Of a stretch of 64,000 nucleotides of DNA, positions 8,128 through 17,481 are shown in pieces; within the stretch, counting starts at the first letter, position 1, and every line of letters starts with the position of its first letter. Under the pieces are notes generated by a model, which was not told the origin of the DNA, did no database searches, and saw nothing but the letters and a program-made list of their open reading frames with translations. Source of the DNA: CAZYJR01 sp964647905 (lineage in GTDB: Bacteria; Desulfobacterota; DSM-4660; Desulfatiglandales; HGW-15); the NCBI GenBank assembly GCA_964647905.1, contig CAZYJR010000007.1:66595-130594 (forward strand), read 5' to 3'. The translations under genes and the position numbers were made by a program.

Positions 8128-11100
8128 TCACGCAGACGCCGCTTCTCGGTCCAATAGCCCCTCCAGGGCGCCCATGGTCTGCCGGTCCGTGTTCAACGGG
8201 ATCCATGCCGCGCCGCTCGGACACGCGGCTGCACAGATCCCGCACCCCTGGCATGCCGCGGCGATCACCCGGACGCGGTCCTCCTCCAGGTACCGGGCTT
8301 CGAAGGGGCATGCCGAGACACAGATCCCGCACCGCGCGCACAAGGTCTCGCGGACGGCTGATACGCCCCTTGAAGACAACAGGCGACCTCTTCCCGCCAG
8401 GTTTATCGCCCGCATGGCCGCGGCCCTTGCCTGAACCGCGGATTCGGCCATGCTCCGCGGCGAATGACCCAGCCCGCAGGCAAAGATCCCCGGCCGGGCC
8501 AAGTCCACCGGCCGCCATTTGGGGTCCATCTCCTGGAAGAATCCGTCCCGATTCAAGGCCACCCCGAGGAGCCGGGCCAACCCGGTGTTTTCCGCCGGTT
8601 GGACCCCGGTGCTCAGGACGAGCAGGCCGGCGTGTATCTCCATGGGGCGCCCCAGGACCGGGTCGGAAAAGCGCACCAGGGGGAGGCCCGCGTCCATGCT
8701 CACCTCGGGGGGGTGCTCCGGTGTGTAGTGTATGAACTGAACTCCGGCCTCCCTCAGCTCGCGGTAGCGCGACTCCATTAGGCCGTAGCTCATGAGGTCG
8801 CGGTAGAGGATGTAGATTTCCGCATCGGGCTTCATTTCCTTGATCTTGGCCGCGTTCTTGAGCGCCGCCTGGCAACAGATGCGGCTGCAGTAGGCGCGCC
8901 CCCGGGCGTCCCTTGACCCGACGCACTGGATCATGACCACCCGTTCGAGGTCCCCGGCAGCCGGCTCTCCGGCGGCCAGCTTGAGCTCGAGCTCCCCCTG
9001 GAGCAGCACCTTCTCGCTCTCCCCGTAGCAGTAGTCCGTGGTTCCGGCCTCCACCCCTCCAGTGGCGACAATCACCGCCCCGCAGCGGATGAGCTCTTGA
9101 CCGCCCGGTGAGTGGACGCGTGCTGCGAAACGGCCGGCCTCCCCGCTCAGGCCCTCCAGCTCGGCCTCCAAGTGGAGTTTAATCCGCTCCTCCGAGCGCA
9201 GCCTTTGCTCCAGGTCCCGGATGAATGCGGGCGGATCGCCCCCGTCCAGCGCGTACCTGCGCCGCCTCGCCTCACCGCCGAGGGCCCCGGTCTTTTCCAC
9301 CAGGTGGGCGGTCAGCCCGTTCTCCGCCAGCGCCAGTGCAGCGGTCATGCCGGCCGGACCGCCGCCCAGGACCAATACCTCGGGATGGGTGGTCACCCGC
9401 GTTCGGGCCGAAAACTCGCGCCGCTGCTGCCGGATCACCGCCGAGGCCAGGGCGGATACCGCCAGGCGGCCCTTCTCGTCCTTGTCGCCGGGGGCGAGCC
9501 CCGCCCCCCTCAGGTCCACCACCTCCACCAGGTCCTCGGGCAGGCCGCATGCCGGCCCCAGGGACCTCAAGCGCCCGGCGTAGACATGCGGTGCGCAGGC
9601 GCCGATCACCACTCGGTTGATCCGCGTTCCGTCCAGGCCCTCTGCAGCCTCTTGGAGTCCTTGCTCCAGGCATAGGCGGTCGGCTTCGAAGAGGCGGGTC
9701 ACTCCGGGAAGACCGGATACCCGTTCCCTTACCGCCCCCCATGGCAGGTCCTCCTCCTGGCCGTTGAAGCACTTGCACAGCACCACCCCGACGCGGGGTA
9801 TTTCACGGGATACATCCCTCAGTGCCCGCTTTTCCTCCCCATCGGCGCCGGGCGGAGTCCAAGCCCCGGCTGCGGCCCTGCAGGCGGCCGACTGCGCCTG
9901 CAGAACGGTCTCGCTGATCTCCTGGAGCCCGGTGGCCGAGCCGCACCAGTATACCCCGGCCCTGCTGGTTTCCACTCTCTCCGCGCCCCCGGCATCCCCC
10001 AGGCCGAAATCATTCAGGGCCACGCCGGACGCCTCGGCCGCCTTCTCCAGCGTGGGTGAGGGGGCCTGCCCTGTGGAGAGGACCACCATGTCGTAGGGGC
10101 GCTCCTCTATGCGCCCCAGGCCCTCGTCGTAGTGCTTGATGTAGAGCTCGCCGTCCGTCCCGGGCTCCACCGAAGGGACACGGCACCTGACCAGCTCCAC
10201 CCCGGCTTCCTCTGCCTGGAGCTGATAGCGGTACCCCTCCTTGCCGTAGGCCCTGAGGTCCATATAAAAAACGGTGGTCACAATGCCGGGGACCTCTTTC
10301 CGGGTCAGTACGGCCTCCTTGAGGGCGAACATGCAGCAGATCGATGAGCAGTAGTCCTGCCCCAGCCGCTTGTTACGGGAGCCCACGCACTGGATCCAGG
10401 CGATACTCCGGGCGGGCTCCCCCGTTGAGGGCCTGAGGAGGCGTCCGCCCGTGGGCCCGGTTCCGCTCAGCAGCCTTTCGAACTCGAGCGCGGTGACCAC
10501 GTCCGGGTGCTTGGAATAATTGTAGGGATCCCGGTCCCCCGGCCGGTAAAGGCCGCATCCCGCGGCGAGTATTACCGAGCTTATCTCAACGGTTTCCCCG
10601 GTGGGCAGGTCCTCCAGTGTCACCGCCCCTGTGGGGCAGGCCTGGACGCATTCGCCGCAGCGGGTGCAGTGGTCAAAGTCAATCACATACGAAAAGGGGA
10701 CGTTATGGGGGACGTCCCGGTGAACGGCCTTGGCGGTTCCCAACGCCTCGTTGAAGCCGTCGGGTATCTCCACCGGGCAGACTTCCTCGCACTTCCCGCA
10801 GCCTATACACCTTTCCAAATCCACCCCCCTGGGCCGGGTTTGAAGATCGGCCTCGAACGCCCCGGCCTCGCCCCTGAGGGAAACCAGGTCCGTCATGGGG
10901 AGGATGCGGATGTTTTCGTGGAACAGCCCCTTGCGCATGCAGTACTCTGAAGCCGCGTCCCTTTCCCAGGCAGGAAGCATTCGGCAGAGGCCGCAGTGAT
11001 TGTTTGGAAACTGGTTATCGAGCCTTGAGAGGATTCCGCCCAGCGCCCCGGACGATTCGATGAGCACGACCCCGCAGCCCAGCTCGGCAAGCTCGATGGC

Positions 11101-11163
11101 CGCTTTGATACCGCCTATGCCGGCGCCAACTACCAGGATCGTTCCCGGATTCTTCTCAGCCAT
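8128..11163 (-). CDS. Tandem HdrA-like flavoprotein with ferredoxin domains
   Basis: A 1011-residue protein with two HdrA-type FAD units. Unit one starts at residue 10 (VVGAGIGGIKAAIELAE), followed by the cysteine-rich FPNNHCGLCRMLPAWE and two ferredoxin motifs (CIGCGKCEEVCP, CTRCGECVQACP). Unit two starts near 615 with VLVLGGGPAGMTAALALAE. The C-terminus has two more clusters (CARCGICVSACP, CQGCGICAAACP). HdrA proteins bifurcate electrons at FAD in soluble heterodisulfide reductases. I start at 11163 (MAEKNPG) behind a GGAG site, because upstream codons read as low-complexity sequence inside the previous gene. It follows the FrhB-like gene by 16 bases. Confidence 0.88.
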   Translation of the reverse strand: MAEKNPGTILVVGAGIGGIKAAIELAELGCGVVLIESSGALGGILSRLDNQFPNNHCGLCRMLPAWERDAASEYCMRKGLFHENIRILPMTDLVSLRGEAGAFEADLQTRPRGVDLERCIGCGKCEEVCPVEIPDGFNEALGTAKAVHRDVPHNVPFSYVIDFDHCTRCGECVQACPTGAVTLEDLPTGETVEISSVILAAGCGLYRPGDRDPYNYSKHPDVVTALEFERLLSGTGPTGGRLLRPSTGEPARSIAWIQCVGSRNKRLGQDYCSSICCMFALKEAVLTRKEVPGIVTTVFYMDLRAYGKEGYRYQLQAEEAGVELVRCRVPSVEPGTDGELYIKHYDEGLGRIEERPYDMVVLSTGQAPSPTLEKAAEASGVALNDFGLGDAGGAERVETSRAGVYWCGSATGLQEISETVLQAQSAACRAAAGAWTPPGADGEEKRALRDVSREIPRVGVVLCKCFNGQEEDLPWGAVRERVSGLPGVTRLFEADRLCLEQGLQEAAEGLDGTRINRVVIGACAPHVYAGRLRSLGPACGLPEDLVEVVDLRGAGLAPGDKDEKGRLAVSALASAVIRQQRREFSARTRVTTHPEVLVLGGGPAGMTAALALAENGLTAHLVEKTGALGGEARRRRYALDGGDPPAFIRDLEQRLRSEERIKLHLEAELEGLSGEAGRFAARVHSPGGQELIRCGAVIVATGGVEAGTTDYCYGESEKVLLQGELELKLAAGEPAAGDLERVVMIQCVGSRDARGRAYCSRICCQAALKNAAKIKEMKPDAEIYILYRDLMSYGLMESRYRELREAGVQFIHYTPEHPPEVSMDAGLPLVRFSDPVLGRPMEIHAGLLVLSTGVQPAENTGLARLLGVALNRDGFFQEMDPKWRPVDLARPGIFACGLGHSPRSMAESAVQARAAAMRAINLAGRGRLLSSRGVSAVRETLCARCGICVSACPFEARYLEEDRVRVIAAACQGCGICAAACPSGAAWIPLNTDRQTMGALEGLLDREAASA

Positions 11164-11179
11164 GTGGAAACTCCTTGCT

Positions 11180-12307
11180 CTACTCCCCGCCCAGCTCCAG
11201 GAACTCCTGATCCTCGAACACGGAGAGCGGGAGGGGGTCATCCACGCTGCGCCCGGGCTCATACCCGAACCGCTTCTGGGCGCGGCCGGCGGCAGTGCGG
11301 AAGAGCTCCATTACAGGGAGGTCCATGGGGCAGGCGGTTGAGCACTGGCCGCAGCCCACGCAGAGGGTGCTCATGTGGAGCATCCGGGTGAGGTGAAAGA
11401 ACACGGTGTCCGTGGGCAGCCAGACCTGCCCCCTCCGCTCGGCCCACCTCAGGTACTGCTCGGGATCGTGCCTGAAAGTGTCGGTCAGGAAGACGCACTC
11501 CCGGCAGTAGCAGACAGGGCACGCCGCCCGGCAGTTGTAACAGTTGATGCAGGTCTTCATCGTGTCCCTGAGGGCGGCAAAAGAGCTCACCTTGTCCGTG
11601 TATTCGGCCGTCATGGCGTCCCGAGCCGCTGTGCGCTCCTTGATCAGGGACTCGAGAGCCCGAGTCCTCTCGTCCGGCGGCTCGGCGGGCTCGAGATCCA
11701 ATATCTCCAGGGCCTTCCCGCCTTTGTCCGTCTGGGCGCAAACGAGAATTTCGTTTTCCGGGTCCAGCCCCAGGAGTTGGATCCCCAAGTCCGATCCGGG
11801 GTGCACCGGAAACTCGCACACCCTGCATGCCTCCAGCAAGCGAAGTTCGCCGTCCCCGGCTGATGCGCGGCGGTGAAACTCCAGCCCGGCCTCTTCCCCG
11901 TGCTCCCGTGCCAGAGACAGGAAGTCACCGGTCTCCAGCCGGCCGGTACAGTCCGGAACCATTGCCAGGACCGGGTCCAGGGTCGCCTGCTTTAACTTTA
12001 CCAGTTCCAGATAGGCCCTGTAGTCGCATGGCCGCAGAAAGGCAGCCACGGTGCAGCCGGGGTCTCTGAAAGTCAGCGAGGCAAGGAGGCGTGCCGCGCT
12101 CGCTGGGGTGACCGGAGCCAGGGGGTCGACCTGATCGAGCTTTGCCGGATCCCTTACCAGCGCCGGCATGACCATTTCCCCGTCCGGCTGGCGTACAGGC
12201 ACGAAAACGGCCTGGGCCGCGCCCTTTTCCAGGAGGCTGGAGAAGAGTTCCTTGAACGCCTGGTTTACGGCACCGTTTTCGACTTTCAGCCTCGCGCAGT
12301 CGGCCAT
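11180..12307 (-). CDS. FrhB/FdhB-like iron-sulfur flavoprotein subunit
   Basis: A 375-residue protein of the coenzyme F420 hydrogenase / formate dehydrogenase beta-subunit family. The N-terminal 200 residues carry FLRPCDYRAYLELVKLKQ, as in this family. Cysteine motifs are CINCYNCRAACPVCYCREC near residues 257-273 and CVGCGQCSTACPMDLP near 327. In related Hdr clusters such subunits feed electrons from a soluble carrier or formate-type dehydrogenase into HdrA. Its place between mvhD and the tandem HdrA supports this. The actual electron donor is not determinable here. A GGAGG lies 11 bases before the ATG. Confidence 0.83.
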   Translation of the reverse strand: MADCARLKVENGAVNQAFKELFSSLLEKGAAQAVFVPVRQPDGEMVMPALVRDPAKLDQVDPLAPVTPASAARLLASLTFRDPGCTVAAFLRPCDYRAYLELVKLKQATLDPVLAMVPDCTGRLETGDFLSLAREHGEEAGLEFHRRASAGDGELRLLEACRVCEFPVHPGSDLGIQLLGLDPENEILVCAQTDKGGKALEILDLEPAEPPDERTRALESLIKERTAARDAMTAEYTDKVSSFAALRDTMKTCINCYNCRAACPVCYCRECVFLTDTFRHDPEQYLRWAERRGQVWLPTDTVFFHLTRMLHMSTLCVGCGQCSTACPMDLPVMELFRTAAGRAQKRFGYEPGRSVDDPLPLSVFEDQEFLELGGE

Positions 12308-12333
12308 AGCTTGAAAATCCTCCCTGACAGACG

Positions 12334-12352
12334 CCCACGCCCGAGGCGTGGG
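12334..12352. repeat. Perfect 8-bp hairpin between mvhD-like and frhB-like genes
   Basis: CCCACGCC at 12334-12341 pairs exactly with GGCGTGGG at 12345-12352 across a 3-base loop, in the 81-base gap inside the operon. There is no T-run, so it is not a classical terminator. It could be an RNA-processing or stability hairpin, or a leftover end of an IS605-type element; the sequence does not decide. Confidence 0.6.
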
Positions 12353-12388
12353 GTTGAAATGCGTTTAGACTCCCGGGGGGGCGAGAAC

Positions 12389-12811
12389 TCAGGCGATGTT
12401 TTCCATCCGAAGCTCCGTCGGGCCCAGCTCTCTGACCTTTTCCGTCATCTCCCTGATGGTCTCGGCAAACAGGTTGCCCTCGCTCGCCCCTATCCACCTC
12501 AGCTGGAGCCTGTCTTCCTCAAGCCCGTATTGGCTCAGTATCTCCTTCAAGAGGGCCACCCTTCGCCTGGCCTTGTAGTTGCCGTTTATGTAATGACAGT
12601 CGCCGGGGTGGCACCCGCCGATTAGCACGCCGTCCGCCCCCTCGAAAAAAGCCTTCAGCACGTACTTCGTATCCACCATGCCGCTGCACATCATTCGGAC
12701 CAGGCGGACGTTCGGTGGGTACTTGTACCTTGATGTGCCCGCCAGGTCGGCCGCGGTGAAAGTGCACCAGTTGCACACGAAGGCAACGATCACAGGTTCT
12801 TGTCCGCTCAT
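12389..12811 (-). CDS. MvhD/FlpD-like electron-transfer subunit
   Basis: A 140-residue member of the methyl-viologen-reducing hydrogenase delta-subunit family, a [2Fe-2S] protein linking hydrogenase or dehydrogenase modules to HdrA. The diagnostic features are present: VAFVCNWCTFTAADLAG, RYPPNVRLVRMMCSGMVD (here with KYPPN), and LIGGCHPGDCHYINGNYKA. I start at MSGQEP (12811), which follows GAGGAGGACGGCGAG; longer readings run back into the HdrA gene. It lies 38 bases after the HdrA-GltD gene. Confidence 0.92.
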   Translation of the reverse strand: MSGQEPVIVAFVCNWCTFTAADLAGTSRYKYPPNVRLVRMMCSGMVDTKYVLKAFFEGADGVLIGGCHPGDCHYINGNYKARRRVALLKEILSQYGLEEDRLQLRWIGASEGNLFAETIREMTEKVRELGPTELRMENIA

Positions 12812-12849
12812 CTCGCCGTCCTCCTCGGATTCGCTTCGCCTTGCCCCAC

Positions 12850-15800
12850 TCAGGCCAGCAGTCCCTCTATCTCTGAGAATACCTGGCGGTCGGTGAAGTG
12901 GCTCACCTTGGCCGCTCCGCCGGGGCAGAACGCTGCGCAGCTCCCGCATCCCTTGCACTTGGCGTCATTGACAACGCTCACCCCCCGGCGCTCGTCGAAG
13001 TCGATGGCCGAGTATGCGCAGAGCTCCCGGCAGATCTGGCAGCCGGCGCATAGGTCGGGGTCGATGAAGGAGCTCAGCGGGCTCACCTCGACTTTTCCGA
13101 AGGCGCACATACTGATAGCCTCGCTTGCCGCCCCCTTTGCCTGGGCCACCGTGTCCGGGATATCTTTCGGGCCCTGGCAGGCGCCGGCCAGGAACACGCC
13201 GGCGGTGGCGGTGGAGACCGGCTCCAGCTTTGGGTGCTCCTCCAGGAAGAACCCATCCCGTCCCACGCTCAGCCCGAACCTGCGGGCTGTCTCCAGGGCG
13301 TCCGCCTGGGGCTCCATGGCCGGGCAGAGTATCACCATGTCGACGGGGACGCGCATCATCCTGCCCAGGATGGTGTCCTCGGCAATCACTATCAGGCGGC
13401 CTTCCTCTTCCTCGCCCTCGGCCTTGTCCGTTACCAGGGCGGCTTTGCCCCTGACTAGCTTCACGCCCTCGGATTGGACCCGGTCCATGAACTCCTCGTA
13501 GCCCTTGCCGAAGCAGCGCATGTCTATGTAGAAGTTGTAGACCGCCGTATCCTTCCCCACCCGATCCTTGATCAGGTGGGCGTACTTGAGCGCATACATG
13601 CAGCATACGCGGCTGCAGTACTCGTGGTAATTGACGTCCCTGCTGCCGATGCAGTGAAGGATGGCCACGCCCTCGGGCGCCCGGCGGCTGAAGCCCCCTC
13701 CCTCGTCACGGAGCAGGATCTCCCCGCCTGTGGGGCCCGTGGCGTTGGTAAGCCGCTCGAACTCCAAGCTGGTAAGCACCCCGGGATACTTGCCGTAGCC
13801 GAATTGGGTCATGGGAGATGGGTCGAGCAATTGGAAGCCTGTGGACAGTATTATGCCCCCCACATCCACTTCCGTGATCCGGTCTTCCATGGCGTGGTCT
13901 ATGCAACCCACCTTGCACGTCCTGACGCACTCCATGCACTCGGAGCACACCCCGCAGTTCAGGCATCTAAGGGCCTCGGCCCTTGCTTCTTCTTCCCCCA
14001 GGCCCTTGCTCACCTCCTCGAAGGACTGCGTGCGCTCTCCCGGGTCCAGCCGCGTCACTCCGGCCCGGTCCAGGATCGGCGCTCCCTCGGGGATCTCGGC
14101 CCAGTCCCCCTGGTCGAGGGATTCCGCCGGGCCTTCCTCCTCTTCCTGTTCGATCCCCCTGATCCGGCGGTCAATGGCGTCCGCGGCTCGCCTCCCGTCG
14201 GCCACCGCATCGATCACCGTGGCCGGCCCGGTGACCGCGTCCCCGGCTGCGAAGACCCCCGAGACGGCTGTCTCCATGGTGCGGCGGTCGACATCGAAGG
14301 TGTCCCACTTGGTCAGGGCCACACCGTCCTCGGGGCGGAGGCAGGATGAGTCCGGCCTCTGCCCGATAGCGGGTATCACCGCATCGCAGGGGATCCGGAA
14401 CTCGGACCCGGGCACCGGCCGTGGTCTCCTCCTGCCGCTCTGGTCGGGCTCGCCCAGCTCGGTTCGGATGCACTCCAGGGCCGATACCCTGCCCCCTTCG
14501 CCCAGGATGCGGGCCGGCGCTGTTAGATAGCGGATCTCTATGCCCTCTTCCAGGGCCTCCTCGATTTCTTCCTGGTATGCGGGCATCTCTTCCCGGCTCC
14601 TGCGGTATAGGATGTGGACCTCCTTGGACCCGGCCCGGATCGCGGTGCGGGCGGCATCCACCGCCACGTTTCCCCCGCCGATCACCACGACCCGCTCCCC
14701 GGGGGAACCGGCGCGGCCCAGATTGATCTCCCTCAGGAAATCCACGGCATCGATTATCCCCTCCAGGTCGTCTTCCCCGGGGATGCCAAGCTTGGTCCCC
14801 CGGTGCGCGCCCGTACCCAGGAATACGGCGGCGAAACCCTGCTCCCGAAGGTCCTCGAGAGTGAAGTCGGTCCCCAACCGCTCGCCCGTCCTTGCCTCCA
14901 CGCCCAGGGCGAGGATATGGACTATTTCCCTTTCCAGCACTTCGGGAGGCAGGCGATAGTCGGGGATGCCCACGCGGAGCATGCCCCCCAGAACGGGCAG
15001 TGCCTCGAAAAGGATTACCTGGTATCCGTGGAGCCTTAGATAGTAGGCGGCGGTGAGACCTGCGGGGCCCGAGCCGACGACCGCCACCCGCTCCTGCCGC
15101 TCCTCTATGTCCGGGATCGGAAGGGTTTCCGGGTTCACCTTGTCCGCCGCCACCCGCTTGAGCTCCCTTATGGCAACGGGCTGGTCCTTGTCTGCGCGAC
15201 GGCAGCCGCTCTCGCACGGGTGGGGACAGACGCGGCCCAAGACGCCCGGGAGGGGGAGCCGCTCCATGATCAGCCGCACCGCCTCCTCGTACTTGCCTTG
15301 TCCCACCAGTTGGACATAGCCCTGGACGTTTATTCCGGCGGGGCAGGTAAGGGCGCAGGGCGCGCGGTCCTTCTTCTCGATGCTGAAGGTTATGGGGACC
15401 GCCTGGGGAAAAGACCTGTAGATCGCCTTGCGGGGCTTGAGGCCCTCGTCCCACTCGTTGGGCCTGATGACGGGACACGCCTCTGCGCACTCGCCGCAGC
15501 CCGTGCAGGAGTCGGTCACGTAACGGGCCTTCTCGCGCAGGGTCACCCGGAAGTTGCCCACATATCCGTCCACGTGCTCAACCTCGGTGGAGGTCAAGAG
15601 CTCGATGTAGGGGTTCTGGCCCACCGAGACCATCTTCGGGGTGCCGATGCAGGAGGCGCAGTCCAAGGTGGGGAAGGTCTTGTCGTACTGGAGCATGTGC
15701 CCGCCAATGGTGGGTTGGCGCTCCACCAGGTAAACCTTGTACCCGGCGCTCGCCACATCCAGCGAGGCCTGCATGCCGGCGATCCCGCCTCCCACCACCA

Positions 15801-16236
15801 ACACCGCCGGTGTCACAGGCACCACCTTTTCATCCAGCGGGGCCTGGAGCGGTACTCTATGTATCCCCGCCAGGCACAGGTGCTTGGCCTTTTCCGTGGC
15901 CTCGTCCTCGTCGTCGGTCACCCAGGAGCAGTGCTCCCGAATGCAGACCATGTGAAAGGCCTTGTACGGATTGAGGCCCGCCCGCCCGCAGGCCGCCCTG
16001 AAGGTCCGCTCGTGCATGCGCGGCGAGCAAGAGGCGACTACCACACGCGTCAGGCCCTGCTCCTGAATATCCTTTTCTATCATTTCCTGGCCCGGGTCCG
16101 AGCACATGAACAGATAGTCCCGGGCCAGGGCCACATCCTGCTCTCCGGCTATGTGGTCCCTTACCTCCTCCACCCGGACCTTGCCGGCGATATTGGACCC
16201 GCAGTGGCATACGTAAAAACCGATACGCTCTTCCAT
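12850..16236 (-). CDS. HdrA fused to a GltD/NfnB-like NAD(P)H oxidoreductase module
   Basis: A 1128-residue hybrid. Residues 1-140 are the HdrA N-terminal domain (GFYVCHCGSNIAGKV). Residues 145-280 are the first part of the HdrA FAD domain (VLVVGGGIAGMQASL, TLDCASCIGTPKM) with a ferredoxin motif (CTGCGECAEACP). At about 290-720 a complete GltD-type module is inserted: the double cluster segment CALTCPAG...CPHPCESGC, FAD site VAVVGSGPAGLTAAYYL and NAD(P)-site VVVIGGGNVAVDAARTA. The remaining HdrA domain and two C-terminal clusters follow. The hybrid suggests direct NAD(P)H input to, or output from, flavin-based bifurcation. It follows the HdrD-like gene by 5 bases. Confidence 0.9.
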   Translation of the reverse strand: MEERIGFYVCHCGSNIAGKVRVEEVRDHIAGEQDVALARDYLFMCSDPGQEMIEKDIQEQGLTRVVVASCSPRMHERTFRAACGRAGLNPYKAFHMVCIREHCSWVTDDEDEATEKAKHLCLAGIHRVPLQAPLDEKVVPVTPAVLVVGGGIAGMQASLDVASAGYKVYLVERQPTIGGHMLQYDKTFPTLDCASCIGTPKMVSVGQNPYIELLTSTEVEHVDGYVGNFRVTLREKARYVTDSCTGCGECAEACPVIRPNEWDEGLKPRKAIYRSFPQAVPITFSIEKKDRAPCALTCPAGINVQGYVQLVGQGKYEEAVRLIMERLPLPGVLGRVCPHPCESGCRRADKDQPVAIRELKRVAADKVNPETLPIPDIEERQERVAVVGSGPAGLTAAYYLRLHGYQVILFEALPVLGGMLRVGIPDYRLPPEVLEREIVHILALGVEARTGERLGTDFTLEDLREQGFAAVFLGTGAHRGTKLGIPGEDDLEGIIDAVDFLREINLGRAGSPGERVVVIGGGNVAVDAARTAIRAGSKEVHILYRRSREEMPAYQEEIEEALEEGIEIRYLTAPARILGEGGRVSALECIRTELGEPDQSGRRRPRPVPGSEFRIPCDAVIPAIGQRPDSSCLRPEDGVALTKWDTFDVDRRTMETAVSGVFAAGDAVTGPATVIDAVADGRRAADAIDRRIRGIEQEEEEGPAESLDQGDWAEIPEGAPILDRAGVTRLDPGERTQSFEEVSKGLGEEEARAEALRCLNCGVCSECMECVRTCKVGCIDHAMEDRITEVDVGGIILSTGFQLLDPSPMTQFGYGKYPGVLTSLEFERLTNATGPTGGEILLRDEGGGFSRRAPEGVAILHCIGSRDVNYHEYCSRVCCMYALKYAHLIKDRVGKDTAVYNFYIDMRCFGKGYEEFMDRVQSEGVKLVRGKAALVTDKAEGEEEEGRLIVIAEDTILGRMMRVPVDMVILCPAMEPQADALETARRFGLSVGRDGFFLEEHPKLEPVSTATAGVFLAGACQGPKDIPDTVAQAKGAASEAISMCAFGKVEVSPLSSFIDPDLCAGCQICRELCAYSAIDFDERRGVSVVNDAKCKGCGSCAAFCPGGAAKVSHFTDRQVFSEIEGLLA

Positions 16237-16241
16237 ACACT

Positions 16242-17414
16242 CTACCCCTTAGAGGTCCGGGCCCCGTCTCCGAGGGATTCCAGCAGCAGCTCCGCTATGT
16301 CCGCCACCCTGAGCTCCTCTTCCTTTCCCAGGGTCTTGACTGCATCCTCGAACATGATGATGCAGTACGGGCAAGCCGCAGCGATCACCTCGGCCCCTGA
16401 GTCCAGGGCCTCTTTCACCCGCAGGGAAGCGAACCTTTCATCCGCCGGGACCTCATTCCATAGGCCTCCCCCGCCCCCGCCGCAGCAGAGGCTGTCTTCG
16501 CGGTTCCGCTCCATCTCCACGAGCTCCAGGCCGGGCACGGCCCTGAGCACTCGCCTGGGCGGGTCGTAGATCCCGTTATGGCGTCCCAGGTAGCAGGGGT
16601 CGTGATAGGTCACGCGCTTTCCGAGCTCCCTCTCCGGTGTGATCCTGCCCAGGCTCAGGAGCTCCTCCAGGACCTGGGTGTAATGCCTGACCCGGTAATG
16701 GCCTCCGCCGGCCTGGGGATAGTCCTTTACAAAGGCGTTGTAGCAATGGGGCGAGCCCGTGATGATACTCTTGACGCCTCTTTCCTCGAAGAGCCCCAGG
16801 TTCGTGCCGGCCAGGCTTCCGAAGACCTCCTCGCCCCCCATCTTGCGGACCGCGTCGCCGCAGCAGACCTCACCTTGCTCCAGGATGCCGAAGTCCACCC
16901 CGCCCGCCCGGAGCAGCCGCAGCAGGGCCCTCCCGGCCTTTTGGTTCCGCGCGTCGTATGCCTGGGTGCAGCATGTGAAGAACAGGTGCTCCATGCCGCT
17001 TGAAAAAGGCTCCGCTCCCAGTCCCTCGGCCCATGCGGTGCGTGCCCCGGGGTCCCCGGACCACGGGTTGCCGCGGTTGGATGCGCTGCCTATGGGGCCC
17101 TTGAGCGAAGGGGGGATGGAGCCGGTCTCGTTCATCATCATCCGCATGGCCCGGAAGATGTCTATGATGGGGAGGCCTCTCGGGCAGTTGATCACGCACT
17201 TGTTGCAGGTCACGCACCGCCACAGGTCCTCGCTTTCGAAACCCTCCAGGCCGAACTGGGCGAGCCTTATCATTCCCCTGGGGCTGAAGTACCTGACCAG
17301 GTTCCAGGGGCACACCCCGGTACACGTGGCGCACTGCATGCAGCGTTCCAGGTCTTCGCCCCCGAGCTCCTTTATGGCCTCGGTGACTTCCAGGAAAGGG
17401 GTAACGGCTTCCAT
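16242..17414 (-). CDS. HdrD-like heterodisulfide reductase subunit (ferredoxin plus two CCG domains)
   Basis: A 390-residue soluble protein with the HdrC-HdrB fusion layout of HdrD. Two N-terminal [4Fe-4S] motifs (CMQCATCTGVCPW near 25, CVTCNKCVINCPRG near 67) precede two cysteine-rich CCG domains: FFTCCTQAYDARNQ...GEVCCGD with SPHCYN, then HDPCYLGRHN...SLCCGGGGGGLW with AACPYC. These bind the noncubane clusters that reduce a disulfide in HdrB. The physiological disulfide in a non-methanogen is unknown; DsrC or a low-molecular-weight thiol are reasonable guesses. Confidence 0.88.
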   Translation of the reverse strand: MEAVTPFLEVTEAIKELGGEDLERCMQCATCTGVCPWNLVRYFSPRGMIRLAQFGLEGFESEDLWRCVTCNKCVINCPRGLPIIDIFRAMRMMMNETGSIPPSLKGPIGSASNRGNPWSGDPGARTAWAEGLGAEPFSSGMEHLFFTCCTQAYDARNQKAGRALLRLLRAGGVDFGILEQGEVCCGDAVRKMGGEEVFGSLAGTNLGLFEERGVKSIITGSPHCYNAFVKDYPQAGGGHYRVRHYTQVLEELLSLGRITPERELGKRVTYHDPCYLGRHNGIYDPPRRVLRAVPGLELVEMERNREDSLCCGGGGGGLWNEVPADERFASLRVKEALDSGAEVIAAACPYCIIMFEDAVKTLGKEEELRVADIAELLLESLGDGARTSKG

Positions 17415-17481
17415 ATGCGCGCGTCTCCTGTCCGGTCAAGGGCGCCGCACATTGTGACACCCCCCGGCGGGGCAAGGGGCT

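Noticed and set aside
12334..12360. CRISPR repeat or IS605 right end inside the Hdr operon
   Set aside because: A hairpin followed by GTTGAAAT resembles both, but it is single-copy here and no TnpA, TnpB or array is nearby.
15220..16569. Long plus-strand reading frame of about 450 codons opposite the HdrA-GltD gene
   Set aside because: It is a shadow of the high-GC coding strand: no homology, low-complexity composition, and the opposite strand encodes a clear flavoprotein.
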